64,000 bases of DNA. Origin: Micrasema longulum (lineage: Eukaryota > Arthropoda > Insecta > Trichoptera > Brachycentridae). The translations under genes and the position numbers were made by a program. The notes below the pieces were generated by a model. The model had not been told where the DNA came from and did not search any database. It saw nothing but the letters and a program-made list of their open reading frames with translations. The number at the start of each line of letters is the position of its first letter. Within the stretch, counting starts at the first letter, position 1. The stretch is from positions 1-64,000 of the forward strand of contig JAGVSM010003422.1 in the NCBI GenBank assembly GCA_022494885.1, given 5' to 3'. This document shows, in pieces, positions 31,300-42,014 of this stretch.

Positions 31300-31525
31300 T
31301 TAACAAACATCGAGTTTTCATTTGCTATTTTGGGTTAATTTTTGTTTGTTATATAGAAATGTATGCAATTTGTATTTTTTACCGTGTTGTAACGTTAAAC
31401 TGATAAAATTATGATTTCCCACGCACAAGCCATGCTTATGTGGGTTTTTTTTCTTGTCGTATTATTTTTATGTTATTTAAGTATACTATGTTATTTTTGA
31501 ATAAATATAAAAAAAAAAATTTTTT
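31300..31525 (+). mobile_element. LINE 3' end with stem-loop (same as 2950-3110)
   Basis: The hairpin block cccacgcacaagccatgctt atgtggg at 31418-31444 precedes a T run and gaataaatat plus A run at 31500-31520. Shared with 3037-3062. It starts directly beyond the minus-strand LINE fragment and is in the other orientation, so it is a separate insertion. Confidence 0.5.
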
Positions 31526-32694
31526 TCTTCACATGTAGGTCTAGTGTTTTTTTTAATCCTTTTGGTAAAAGGAATGATAAATATTAGGAGTTCAAAATTT
31601 TAATCAAATCGATTTGATCGCCAGTTTCTTAGTTTATATACGAATACTATTTAGAATACTGGATATTTGAAGTAGACGCATCAGCTAAGTGCGTTGCTTG
31701 CTAACAATTTAGTTTAGTAAATTAACGATAAACTAAAATGTAGGTACGTAAACAAATTATTGTAATGTGTGTTAAGGAAGCAGAAAAGAAAAAAACAAAC
31801 AGAAACCCAGTGAAATGTTTCTAACCATTTAGTTTTTTCGTTCCCAAATCTACCAGATTTGTCTTAGGTTTTTTTTCCTTTACAATGAATGTGTATCGTT
31901 AATTTCTCACAAGCCACGGCTCTCGCGTCACTATTCAAGCGTCCCTCGCGGAATCTGCTTCCCGGTAAGGGAGAAAATTACTGCTATTTCAAAATCATTT
32001 TCATTTGATGAATTAAAATTAATTTTAACAGACATTATTTCATTAGATGAAATTAATTAGCGGGTATGTTTTTTTAGTAAGAGAGATTTTTATTTTTGCT
32101 TTATCAAGTTTTTCATAACGTCTGAAGAACGTAAATGAAGTTTTAATAAAGTTACATTTTTTACTTAAAGTAAGCGAGTGCCATCGTAACTGGAAATGCT
32201 TGAATAATTAGACATTGTAAATATAACGCGTTTATTGCAAGAAACAACTCACAAAAAAGTGCATATTTTACTGTGGAGATCAATTCTTGCGTTAACTTAT
32301 TTTTGACCACTAGATTTGGAGTGTCCAAATACTAAAGTATGTCAAATTACTATAGCAACTACCCTATATGTTTTCAAATTATTAAAAAAATTTCAAGTCA
32401 CACCATTTTTTTTTTTTGGAAACTTATTTTAAAATTGTAGACCCTTGTTCAACGTTCGGAGACTCTATTTTTCTCCTTATTAGTGATTTTATCTTTTTTA
32501 TTGTGAATTTCATAAATGGCATTGTTGGTTTTTATCACATTTTTTTTTACTTCAATACAATAATCAAACGTTTTACTGTTATTATAAAACAAGTTGCCTA
32601 ATTTAAGCTATTTAAGCTAAAAATAAAAATTAAATATAATTTCTGTGATTTCTGCTCCTTATTATTTTTATGTGTGTATGTACATGGGACTACA
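31526..32694. other. Noncoding stretch
   Basis: No family recognised. 31905-31970 is GC-balanced (gccacggctctcgcgtcact, tccctcgcggaatctgct) inside AT-rich DNA. The open frame at 32416-32601 is Phe/Ile-rich and AT-driven. Confidence 0.35.
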
Positions 32695-32880
32695 ATATAT
32701 ATATGTATATGTATATATATATATATGTATATATATAAAAGTAAATATTTGTATGCGTGACCTCGAATTACTAAATAACTACTGGGCCGATTTACGTTAG
32801 GTTGATAGTTTTATTTGAGAATGCCAATCCTATTTCTTTGGTTACAAAAAAGCATTATGAAGTAAAGTGTTGTAAGTATA
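32695..32880 (+). repeat. TA/TG microsatellite and adjoining dispersed repeat
   Basis: A (TA)n/(TG)n run at 32695-32737 is followed by tgaccctc-like text and actactgggccgatttacgt, a motif common in insect dispersed repeats next to TA-rich starts. Its carrier element is not identified. Confidence 0.45.
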
Positions 32881-32889
32881 TTTAATAAT

Positions 32890-34140
32890 GTTTAATCCTA
32901 TAAGGAAATGCGGGCCAACTTTTCTTCATACAAACGTCTTCCCGTATTTTCTCTTTGGGTTATGGCACAAGAGCGGTGATTATTTTACATACTATGGATA
33001 TTTACCATTGACGTGTTTTTTTGTTTTTTTAAAGGGGTTTCTTATGAGATCTAGAACCATCCGAAAATTCGTAAAAAAACACAGTTTTATCAGCTGTCTT
33101 TGGGTATATGGTATACAAATAGTTCATTTTTGAAAAAAACAAATGTACCGATGCCGCAAAAAAAAAATTGTGATACTCTATCTAAAAAAAATACTAAATC
33201 GGTTCAGTTCAGTCAGAAAACGGATCACTGAAACGACAATTTCTCCTATTCTAACAAAAGGTCTTAAAATACAGTTGTATTTTTTGCACAGTATTGAGGA
33301 GTAATCTGCAAGACAGTGATAGGAAAACGATATTTGAATACCTATTTATTTCAATTCTATATCCTCAATATCGATGTAAACCGAAACACAAAAATAATAA
33401 TGTATACGTACATATCTAATTTGGACTAAATACAATAACTGATATCAATCATTCGATTGTGTTAATTTAATCAATAAATGAGTATGTATTCTAATTTAGC
33501 AATAGCTAAGCTTTTCCGGGATCAACTCTTTTTTTATAAATCTCGAATTCAATCAATTTGATTACCGACATTATTTTCTTTTTTAACTGTGAGTTTGGCA
33601 AATCTTGTCTATGACTTGTCGAATATTGTCATTTTCCTTCATATATAAACTGCAAAAATCACATTGCGAAATTGACATGAAGAGTGTATTTAATTTCACT
33701 ATATGATTTTTCACTGCTACCTATGAATTGTTCCGTGTCTACTTCCCGGGTCAGTGAAGAGATGTGTACGGGCCGCCGGCGAGGGGGTGTCAATTAGTTG
33801 AGTGATTAATGATGGAGGAGGCTGGCGAAATGAAAGCCTTCATCCCTAATCGCTGCTCAGCAAACATTATTATTTTTGTTTCGACTACACACGAGCACAA
33901 TGGCGAGCAATTTATATTCGGAACAGATGGGCTTTTTACCGTTTTGTTGACGTCATATGAAATTAACATTTTGGAAATATGTTAATTGTGATAAATTCAC
34001 CCGAAAGTCAAACGGAACTACTAAAATTATCGCTTTGGGGCACAACGCCAGAAAACAATAACACGTCATATTTTGAAAACACCACAAAAAACGAGAAAAC
34101 ATCCATATAAATAATAAATGCTTTTGATCCAAATTTCTTG
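32890..34140. other. Noncoding stretch with GC-rich patch
   Basis: Mostly AT-rich. Positions 33735-33935 are notably richer in GC and purine words (cgggccgccggcgagggggt, atggaggaggctggcgaaat) and carry no repeat signature. They are a candidate conserved noncoding element or untranslated exon. No splice or reading-frame evidence supports an exon. Confidence 0.35.
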
Positions 34141-34141
34141 T

Positions 34142-34415
34142 AACAGAGAGGGAAACTTTTTTGAAAAAGAAAATGGAAATCTAGGTAATCAGCCGGATGA
34201 ATCATACCCACATGATAAAGGTTTCAGCTATTTTACTTAAAAAAACTAAACAGACGGAAGAGTTGAGAAAATTTATATGCTTTAACATTGGCAGAATTGT
34301 GAATGTTACACAGTGTGTAAAGCTGTCACTTAAACCAGCCAATGACAGGTCATAAGCCCTGTAAATGCCTAGAATTCCATGCTCCCCTCTCAAAAATGTT
34401 CCCTTCTCTGTTGCA
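34142..34415 (+). mobile_element. Foldback MITE family F, copy 7
   Basis: The left end aacagagagggaaactttt and right end cccttctctgttgcaac enclose the centre part gataaaggtttcagctattt and the acacagtgtgtaaagctgtc and gacaggtcataagccctg blocks. The left inner arm is largely deleted. The open frame at 34202 (minus) is a reflection of the repeat. Confidence 0.7.
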
Positions 34416-34429
34416 ACAAATCTATATAA

Positions 34430-35833
34430 TTTTTAATAAAACTTATAAATTTTTACTAAAAAACAATTCTATTTTATAATTTTCTGAAAACAGTTAGTAA
34501 GCCGGTATTTATAAGTAATGCTGTTTTATATTTCTGTAAAACGAATTATATAAAGATTTTTTTATACTTTTCTTATACTTGTCCGTTACTTTTAAATTGG
34601 TGCGAAGTTATAGTTAAAAAAACATATCTTTGTTTTATAAAAAATTAGGAGTTATACAGTTTTTTTATTAAATCACATATTTGGGCCAGCTACATGAAAA
34701 AAGTTAGGTTAAAAGTGATTTTTGCATTTCTGTCAATACGAGTTGTTTTACTCTGCTTTTTCGTGGGAACTTTTCTATCTATTTTTATGAAAATGCAACA
34801 ATTATTAAACGTTAAGCGGTAATTAAAGTTTTTTTTTATGCAACTGGCCCTAAAACCTTAATGTGTGCCCTAGGTTCGAAAGAAAAAATAAAATGTATCA
34901 GAAAACGAATTGCCTCCAGTGGAACGAAACCCCGTGGCTTGGCTAGAAATAAATAGGCTGTATTCTCCAAGATCTCATTAATTCATTTTTAACCAATTAG
35001 CGTTTTCGCCTTTTTTAAATGACACCTTCAGCTTAGTATGTTTTCAGCCTAATAAGCCTCATGTTTTATATAATGTACTTTTATCTATGAAATAACTTTT
35101 TGATCGTTAAAGTTTATAAAATTTTAACTCTCAGTTAAAAAATAACAAGTTGAAAAGAATCATTAATTAAAAACGCCAAATACGTGGTTTTAGAATAATT
35201 ACACCGGTCCATAACAATTCCATATATACAGCGGTTCAGGGGAAAAATAACACAAATTTCGCGAGTGTAAAACCGTATAACGTGTGGACCTACATATAAA
35301 AAGCAATTAATCTCTTCATAATTCACAAAACGCGAACGATTTGGAGGCTTTCCAAGTGGTTTGCCTGTACTCATTACGAAAATAATAAAACATGCGTTTA
35401 ATTTTTAGAGCGCCATTAATTTTACTGCAGTTGAGAGCAATTTGTGTCCAAAGCCATTAAAAGACGATGATTTTGAACCTGTTTTACTGGCGACCGCTGG
35501 ATGTTTCTCTTTTCACACGTGGATTAACGAGTTTACCTCGTTCAATTTAATTACACTTTAAATTTCATTACTTTGGCACTTATTTTATTCTCCAATCAGT
35601 CAATTTTTAGTTTCAAAGTTATTCAGTTTTAATTCAAAAGAAAATATTTTTGAGTATTGAAAGTTTTTAGTGTGATGAAAAGTAAGGAAATCATATGATT
35701 TAGCCATATTATAACCCAGTCGTTTCAAAATCACGCAAGTGTAAAAAAATGATAATCATGCATTAAATCAAAACAATAAATTTTGGACGTGTTTCTGTTA
35801 AAAAATACACTAAAAAATTTTATATGACTAAAC
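34430..35833. other. Noncoding stretch
   Basis: No family recognised. 35410-35560 is somewhat GC-balanced with repeated ATTAA words and could be regulatory. The frame at 35135-35374 (minus) has no recognisable motif. Confidence 0.35.
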
Positions 35834-35997
35834 CTACCTAAGTATATTAAAATTTTACAACAGAGATGAAGAACATTTAAGAGAAGGTTATATAGAAGTC
35901 TAGGCATCTACAGGGCTTATGACCTGTCAATGGCTGGCCACTTAAACCAGTCTAAGTATACTTTTCGATCTCCTTTTCGGTCTTCTACCTAAGTATA
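35834..35997. mobile_element. Foldback MITE family F fragment between direct repeats
   Basis: A left inner arm (acaacagagatgaagaacat, ggcttatgacctgtcaatgg, cacttaaacc) lies between two copies of ctacctaagtata at 35834-35846 and 35985-35997. A 37-bp tandem step (taagtatacttttcga at 35953 and 35990) follows. The 13-bp direct repeat may be a target duplication or the result of a local duplication. Confidence 0.55.
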
Positions 35998-36009
35998 CTT
36001 TTCGACCGG

Positions 36010-37285
36010 TAGATTGCGCTTCCTAAAATTTAGAAAACGCTAATACCTACATTTATTCTCATGTTAGATAAAATTGTTCAAACGATTTAAAGATAATAAA
36101 TTCAACAAAAGAACTGTGGCGGCCAAATTCGAAATATTTGTTTTTGAAAAGAAATAAGTACAAACATTTTAAATAACACAACGTGAAATAATGCATTCAA
36201 TAATCGTTTTAAAAAGTCAAACACGATTATGGAAAAACTTTTTTTTTTGAGAAGAATGTTTTTGTTGTGAATATTTCATTGAATTTTCTTTCATTTTATT
36301 GTCTAAGTTTATTTAAATGTCTTAGAGGTTAGAAGACTTAAAACGTCCTATCACAAAATTTCCTTTTTTGATAATTATCCTTTTTATATCCTGTACCCTT
36401 CTTAAATATTTTTGGTTTGTCACATATTGCACACTGCTTCTAAGGAATAAATTTTTTCTAGTATTGCCCACATAAAAGAAAAAATGGTCGCTGCCGAAGG
36501 AGTAAAGCTAACCAAAGAAATTTTCTACATCTAAGCATCCTTGACTTCTTTGTTCAATCCTATTAAGGTTATCTAGAAGTAGATAATAAAGAATTTATTG
36601 AAATGAAGGCAAAAGGAATGCGAATAGTTTACTTACAGGGATTATACTTACAGGATATTATCAATTGACCCAAATGATTACAAAACCTTACTTGAATTTT
36701 TTTTTGAAAGCTGCTTAATCTGCATATATGATAGAACCAATAAAACAGCTTAATTCGGTACTCATAAAGAAAAGGATGGCACCAAGACCACAAGATATGT
36801 TCAGATAATTGCAAATAATATCAGGATTAGAGATAATATTCAACAGTTTTTTTTTCATCTTCAGTATATTTATCATGAACTGGTAAAAACTGGGTTATAT
36901 AGTGATCGTTGAGTACAGTACAATTAATTTTTTAAGAAAAATGTCCTCTCACAAGCAGTATTTTAAAACATAAACATTTATTGTATCGTCGGCACAGGTT
37001 AACTAACTAAGAACACAATATTTTTTGGTTTTATACATAAAAAAAAACGAATAACTAAAAAAAACATTAATCTCTGTTAATAACCAGATGTGCTTATTCC
37101 TCTCGAAAACATATTCTTAATCCCGGTTAAAAATAGATCAATCTTTTTTCATCCATATTATTTAATTATTTTTAGCTACTGGTTTGCTTTTCACGTCGAT
37201 ATAATTTAAAAAAAAATAGTTACTGGTGTTAGTTTAATCAAAGAAAAATTTTATTTTTTATTTTATGCTTTACATAAATAATTGC
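36010..37285. other. AT-rich noncoding stretch
   Basis: No family recognised. Minus-strand frame 36629-36814 has no motif. Confidence 0.4.
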
Positions 37286-37500
37286 TTCATCAAAACCAAA
37301 ACCAAAACCAAAAATGCGAATGTGTTTTTGGTTGCGTTTCTTTTACGTCTCAACGGAGCAACCGATTGACATTATCCTTTGCATAGGGATAGCCGGACGG
37401 AATCGAAATAAAACAGGATACTCATTTTTAATTCCGAATTTCAAAAGTTGCAACGAAAACAATATTCATTATGTATCAACAATGAGCAACATTATTTGAA
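37286..37500 (+). repeat. CCAAAA tandem start and dispersed repeat
   Basis: Four CCAAAA units at about 37291-37312 precede text with caacggagcaaccgattgac, similar in wording to the dispersed repeat at 32770. The open frame 37314-37499 is not a recognisable protein. Confidence 0.35.
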
Positions 37501-37559
37501 AATTATTAAACGGTTCATTTACATCGATTCTCTCATTAGCAGCTGTGGAGGTGTGAAGG

Positions 37560-37990
37560 TGAAAAACATTGACGTGTTGGTATTGCCAAAAGTGCTAAGA
37601 GTTGGCTGGTGAAGATTTTGATTAAGAAGAGTAGCAGTTTAACCATCAACACCAAAAAGAAACCGATGAAGGCCTTGTTTTTGTCAGTGTTCATGTACTG
37701 TGTGAAGTGTTGGATGCTGAGAGAATATGAAAAGAAAAAGAATCGAAGCTTTAGAAATGTGGTTTTAGCGACGAATGCTCGGATTCAGTGAACAGACAGA
37801 CGTACAAACATATCTGGACTCCAGGAACTAGTCATAAGAAAAAGAGTTTCTCTGTGGACATATTTCCAGAATAAACTTGGATTGTTTGGAGAAAACTATC
37901 CTCTTGGGAAGTGTCGAAGTAACAAGATCGCGTGAACCTCAACTGACAGTGGGGTCCACGCGATCAAGATGAAGCGGCTTTGTCACTGAA
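37560..37990 (+). pseudogene. RTE-type LINE fragment
   Basis: The frame has KILIKKSSSLTINTKKK, then LLSVFMYCVKCWML. After a frameshift it has IEAFEMWF and RRMLGFSEQTDVQT. IEAFEMW and RRML are signatures of RTE-type polymerases and also occur in the copy at 52236. Stops and frameshifts interrupt it. Confidence 0.65.
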
Positions 37991-38289
37991 TTATGAGAAC
38001 TATCACTGACAAATTAATGTCTACAGAATAGCAAAAGACCGTTACGAGCGGAGGGAAACTGTCTTTCATACAGAGATAACTAGAAATTACTAGTTTTGAG
38101 AAAAAGCTGACCAAAGTTTTGACATATCTAAATTGATGTAAAACAAATATTTTCTTTTTTTTATTTATTGAAATCTACAGTCATATATACAATAATACAG
38201 TTTTAATATAATAGATACTTAATACAAGGATAAAAATTCGGTCAAAATTATAATTTTATCAAACAATATACGTAAGGTGTCAAAAGTTT

Positions 38290-38385
38290 TTTTATTTATT
38301 TAACTTTTTTCCAAACCATTAATTGTACATTGGCGGGCTTATTACCATATGGCTTTTTTTTTCAACCAACAACCAACTAAAATAG
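38290..38385 (-). mobile_element. LINE 3' end
   Basis: The text attgtacattggcgggctta and accatatggc, before a T run, aligns with 59375-59415. Reading minus it ends as a hairpin (gccatatggtaataagccc) plus a tail. Coding sequence is absent. Confidence 0.5.
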
Positions 38386-38394
38386 ACGTTTTAT

Positions 38395-38645
38395 TTTTCA
38401 AGTTACAAAGTTCAACACTTGACACTTGTGCAATATTTACACACATGTCCACCCTCATTCCAATATAACACCCACCCTCTCACTCACTTACACTCACACA
38501 AACACACTAGTATGTATTGTACGTGTATTTATTATATATCTGTGGATATCTGTCATTGGTTTAATTCTCTGTATATTTTATTTGTTGTATTTTTGTTACA
38601 TGTTTTACTGTTCATATCCCCAATAAATAAATATTAAAAAAAACA
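38395..38645 (+). mobile_element. LINE family B 3' UTR copy
   Basis: Text from cacttgacacttgtgcaata through ccctctcactcacttacact, ctgtggatatctgtcattgg and ccccaataaataaatatt aligns with the minus strand of 17020-17215. It has no coding sequence, so it is truncated inside the UTR. The two open frames (38419, 38426) are UTR noise. Confidence 0.8.
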
Positions 38646-38699
38646 CATTCAAAAGAAAATAAAAATGCTTAGACACAGAAGAATAGAAATAAATACATT

Positions 38700-38990
38700 T
38701 TTGCATAAATTATCCTAAATCAATACCTGTTTTTAACGAGAAAAGGGAAAAAAAGGAAATAAGAGAGGAAAAAAGATCGAGAAAGAGAAAAAAAATGTTT
38801 TTATAGATGTAATTTAAACAGATATACTGTAGTAACAGATAAACTGTAGGATGGGAGATGATTCCAGAGTCGAGCGGCATGGCACTGTATTAGTTAGAGA
38901 TAGATTTTCGTGCAACTGCTAAGGTGAAGGTGTATATTGGGATTCGCATGTTAGTGTTAAATACTTTACTATAAGAAAAGAAAGAAGAAT
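38700..38990 (-). pseudogene. LINE C-terminal end and 3' UTR
   Basis: On the minus strand the frame LIQCHAARLWNHLPSYSLSV and TTVYLFKLHL covers the AARLWN.LP signature of LINE C-termini. A T-rich 3' UTR with ctctttctcgatc follows. Other frames here are not coding. Confidence 0.55.
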
Positions 38991-39294
38991 TGTGGATAGG
39001 TATTAAGAGAGTTAATTGAGAATTAGAATAAAAAATTACAATTTTATCATACAGCAATAGAATTTGGAAAATAAAAAATTACTGTTTGTACATATTAACG
39101 TTTGAATGTTGGTACATATTTATATAACTTTAAGTGAAGTATATACGATCGTATTTATTTATGCTTAATATATACACAATTGTTACAAGTTAAGAATTAT
39201 AGAAATTGAGCTAAAAGATCAATTACTTACGGTCAATTACTTACAAATGAAAACATCTTTCTAACAAGAGAAAAACAATAAGTTTTTTTTTTTT

Positions 39295-39472
39295 AAATAA
39301 ATATTTGCGTTCTTATGATTCACCCAAATATTTAATTTTGAGGGCCATTTTTAACGAGTTGTAAATAACTCATTATGAGAAAATGGGAATCAAGTTGGGG
39401 TAGAGTGGGATTCTAACAACGGACCTTTGATCTGTGAGTCCGAGCCACTAGCCACAGGACCACAACCCGACT
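39295..39472 (-). mobile_element. tRNA-derived SINE, family S3
   Basis: Minus-strand head gtcgggttgtggtcctgtgg, ctagtggctcggactcac, B-box region ccgttgttagaatcccactc, then body aacttgattcccattttctc, tatttacaactcgttaaaaa and ggccctcaaaattaaatat. The A-rich tail (AAATATTTATTTAAA) is near 39285-39300. Related copies are at 24815 and 56195. Confidence 0.7.
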
Positions 39473-39899
39473 CTTCGAAGTTCGAAGTTTTTAGTTTTCC
39501 CTCTATAGATCTGATCCATCGATATCATTCCATTGGTAAAATTCTTGTTGACAAACGACAAAACTAATTAATAACTCGACTAATTTCTGCCTTATACTAT
39601 GTGAGCTAAGCCACGGGTAAAACCTTTATTCTCATGAAGCTTGAATTTAAACCATATTAAGAAGAGTAAAGTAAACTTTTTGAAAAACATAATCCTGTTT
39701 AACGATGAAAGGGAGGAATTTCCAATAGTGTACACGGAAGCCTGGCTTGTACACAAAGGTTTACCGAAGGGGTTGCCAAACATTTTGATTTGATGGTCAC
39801 AGAGATCTATCCTAGGTGGGTCAAGAATATAACAGTCATCTACTTTTCCGCAATCAGCGACGCATAGAATATTGGCTTAGTAAACCAAAAGGGTGTTAA

Positions 39900-40655
39900 G
39901 ACTATCTGTTCTCGAATCCAGTACGGCTACGATGATCAGGTTCTGCCTGGGACGGTACAGGAAGAGTTGAAAATCTACACAGATGGCAGTCTTTTGGACG
40001 GCAAAGTAGGTGCGGTTTTTGTACCTTACAGAGAGCTGCCGTTGAGAAAGTTGTAACTCTGTGATTTCTGCTCGGTATTTCAGGCGGAACTCCTTGCAAT
40101 CAGAGAAGCCCTGGTCAATTTTTTGAAAAAGCCACCAAATAAATGAAAGAAAATAACGATCCAGACAGATTGCAAATCTGGCGTTCATGCAATAACTTAT
40201 CGAAATTTAGTCAACTATATTGTAATGGACGTCAGAACAGATATCCAGAAGGTACGCTGCAGACACCAGGACGTGTACATCGGCTAGATATGCCAAAAAA
40301 AAATAAGAAACAGGACCCTTTAACTCTGGAACGATTGTTATTTGAGTGAAACTACTGGAAGGATAACTAAAATGTTTTTCGCTACCATTTTCCGTGCCTA
40401 TGATTTTAGGAGAATGCAGAAAGTTGGCTACAAATTCACCCAGATGCTTACGAGTCATGGTGGGTTCATGAGCTACCGGCATCGTTTCAAGTTCTCCGGG
40501 ATCAACAGCTGCCCAAGTGACGATGAAATTCCTCAAGATGTCCCTCACCTAATTATGCATTGACTCCTTTTCAGCTTTCAGAGACAACAGCTGGAGGTGC
40601 GATGCAAAAGTTTTGGTAAAAATCTACGTGACATCCCATCGGTGATAAGTAATTA
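39900..40655 (+). pseudogene. R1-clade LINE, RNase H and C-terminal region
   Basis: The frame has IYTDGSLLDGKVGAVFVPY (first catalytic Asp at 39982-39984), then QAELLAIREALVNF (Glu at 40087-40089) and QTDCKSGVHAIT (third acid at 40166-40168). This is the D-E-D layout of LINE RNase H domains. A later frame reads TQMLTSHGGFMSYRHRFK and CPSDDEIPQDVPHLIMH, the R1-type C-terminal zinc-binding end. Stops at about 40050 and 40145 and frameshifts interrupt it. The minus-strand frames 39877-40548 are shadows. Confidence 0.75.
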
Positions 40656-40989
40656 ATAACTTAAATGAAAGGTAGTATTATACGTGGTCAAAATAGTGCA
40701 GGCCATCGATAAAATAAAACAATTTAAGGAACAAAATGCCAAACACTCTTCTAGTGGAACGGAAGACCTATTGACTACTGTCAACAGACCGGCTTCTTCT
40801 AAAGATTCCAGGTGGTTTCCTCTCTGCATGAGCAAATGCTGAGAAGTTCCTGATTGGCCCACTTTTGTTTATCCTTCCTGATCCCAGCAGTTGAGATAAA
40901 TTTTAAAAGAAATATAATTGCAGAAAAATCCTCTTTTGAAATAATAATTTTATAATAACAGCAAGGTAAAAAAAAAATCTACTCCCATT

Positions 40990-41080
40990 TAAAAAAAATA
41001 TTTGAAAAATCGAACCCAGTACCTCGAGAATGGCAGGGAAACGTGTCAACCATTACACAATGAAGCAGACCAATCTGCAC
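40990..41080 (-). mobile_element. SINE S1 head fragment
   Basis: Minus-strand text ttcattgtgtaatggttgac, cctgccattctcgaggtact and gggttcgattttt corresponds to the A box, anticodon arm and B box of the S1 head. The body is not visible. The plus-strand frame at 41030 is a shadow. Confidence 0.55.
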
Positions 41081-41284
41081 TGGATTTTCCAACTATGGAC
41101 TTTTACCCGAGAGCAGCTATCGACTCAAAAACACTTGTCCAGGGTTTCGATTTCATTTAAAATACTTAACTACATTCTGCATCTGCCTGGACATGGAAAA
41201 AAATATTTTAATTAATTAATAAAAATAAGGCTTAAAATATCAGGTCGGCCGATATTTGGGATGTTCAATTATTATGGCCAATAC

Positions 41285-41334
41285 CGCATTCAAGTTGTTT
41301 TGGCCCGCGGGCCGTAGTTTGTAGGTCCCCGATT
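41285..41334 (-). mobile_element. hAT-like terminal remnant
   Basis: On the minus strand, ggacctacaaactacggccc and gcgggccaaaac resemble the GC-rich ends shared by many hAT elements (CTACAAACTACGGCCCGCGGGCC). It is only about 50 bp long and its partner end was not found. Confidence 0.45.
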
Positions 41335-41339
41335 TAAGG

Positions 41340-42007
41340 GATGAAGTCGACCTTTAATCGGTATAAGGCTTTGGAGTTCAACCCCCATTAAATGAATTAA
41401 TGGTAGTGATGTCAAGAATGAACTAATAATGATAATATTATCTTCCCAATATTATTATTAATATGGACCTTAAGTTGCTAAGTCTTGGGATTTCAATTGA
41501 ATTGATGTAGTAATACGCTTTGAATTAAAATCATTTTAGTAATATGGTCTAGACGTCGTGGTGCTGAGTATTTTATAGACTTACATCTGTATATAAGCAT
41601 TTTTAATCAATTTAACAGGCTATAACCAACTTTTTTTCAAAGTATTTTGAGTTAGACCAAATTTTTGTAGATAAAATTAGAATTTCATCCCTTACACTTC
41701 ATAAAAAAAACCACAAACTCCTTTCATTAATTTTATTTTATCTGAACCTAATAAAGTAATCCAACATAATAACATACTATTTGTAGTTATTCGTCGGTAC
41801 ACTTTTATTTTTTTATGTAAACCTTTTTAATTCATTTCTAAGTTGCTAGAAATCCGCCCGTTTATGCGTTTTGTAGCTGCAAGACTTTTAGTGATATAAA
41901 CCTACACATATATTGTGTAAATTAAATTAATAAAAAAATATTTTTAATTTTAACACCAACTACATTTTCTACCGCCCACGTGTTCTGTATCTGCAGGACA
42001 TATACTC
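41340..42007. other. Noncoding stretch
   Basis: No family recognised. It ends at the target duplication TAGATTC of the LINE at 42015. Confidence 0.4.
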
Positions 42008-42014
42008 TAGATTC

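Noticed and set aside
39877..40548. Minus-strand frames of 65, 103 and 113 codons
   Set aside because: They are antisense to the R1-type RNase H and C-terminal region, which shows catalytic residues on the plus strand.
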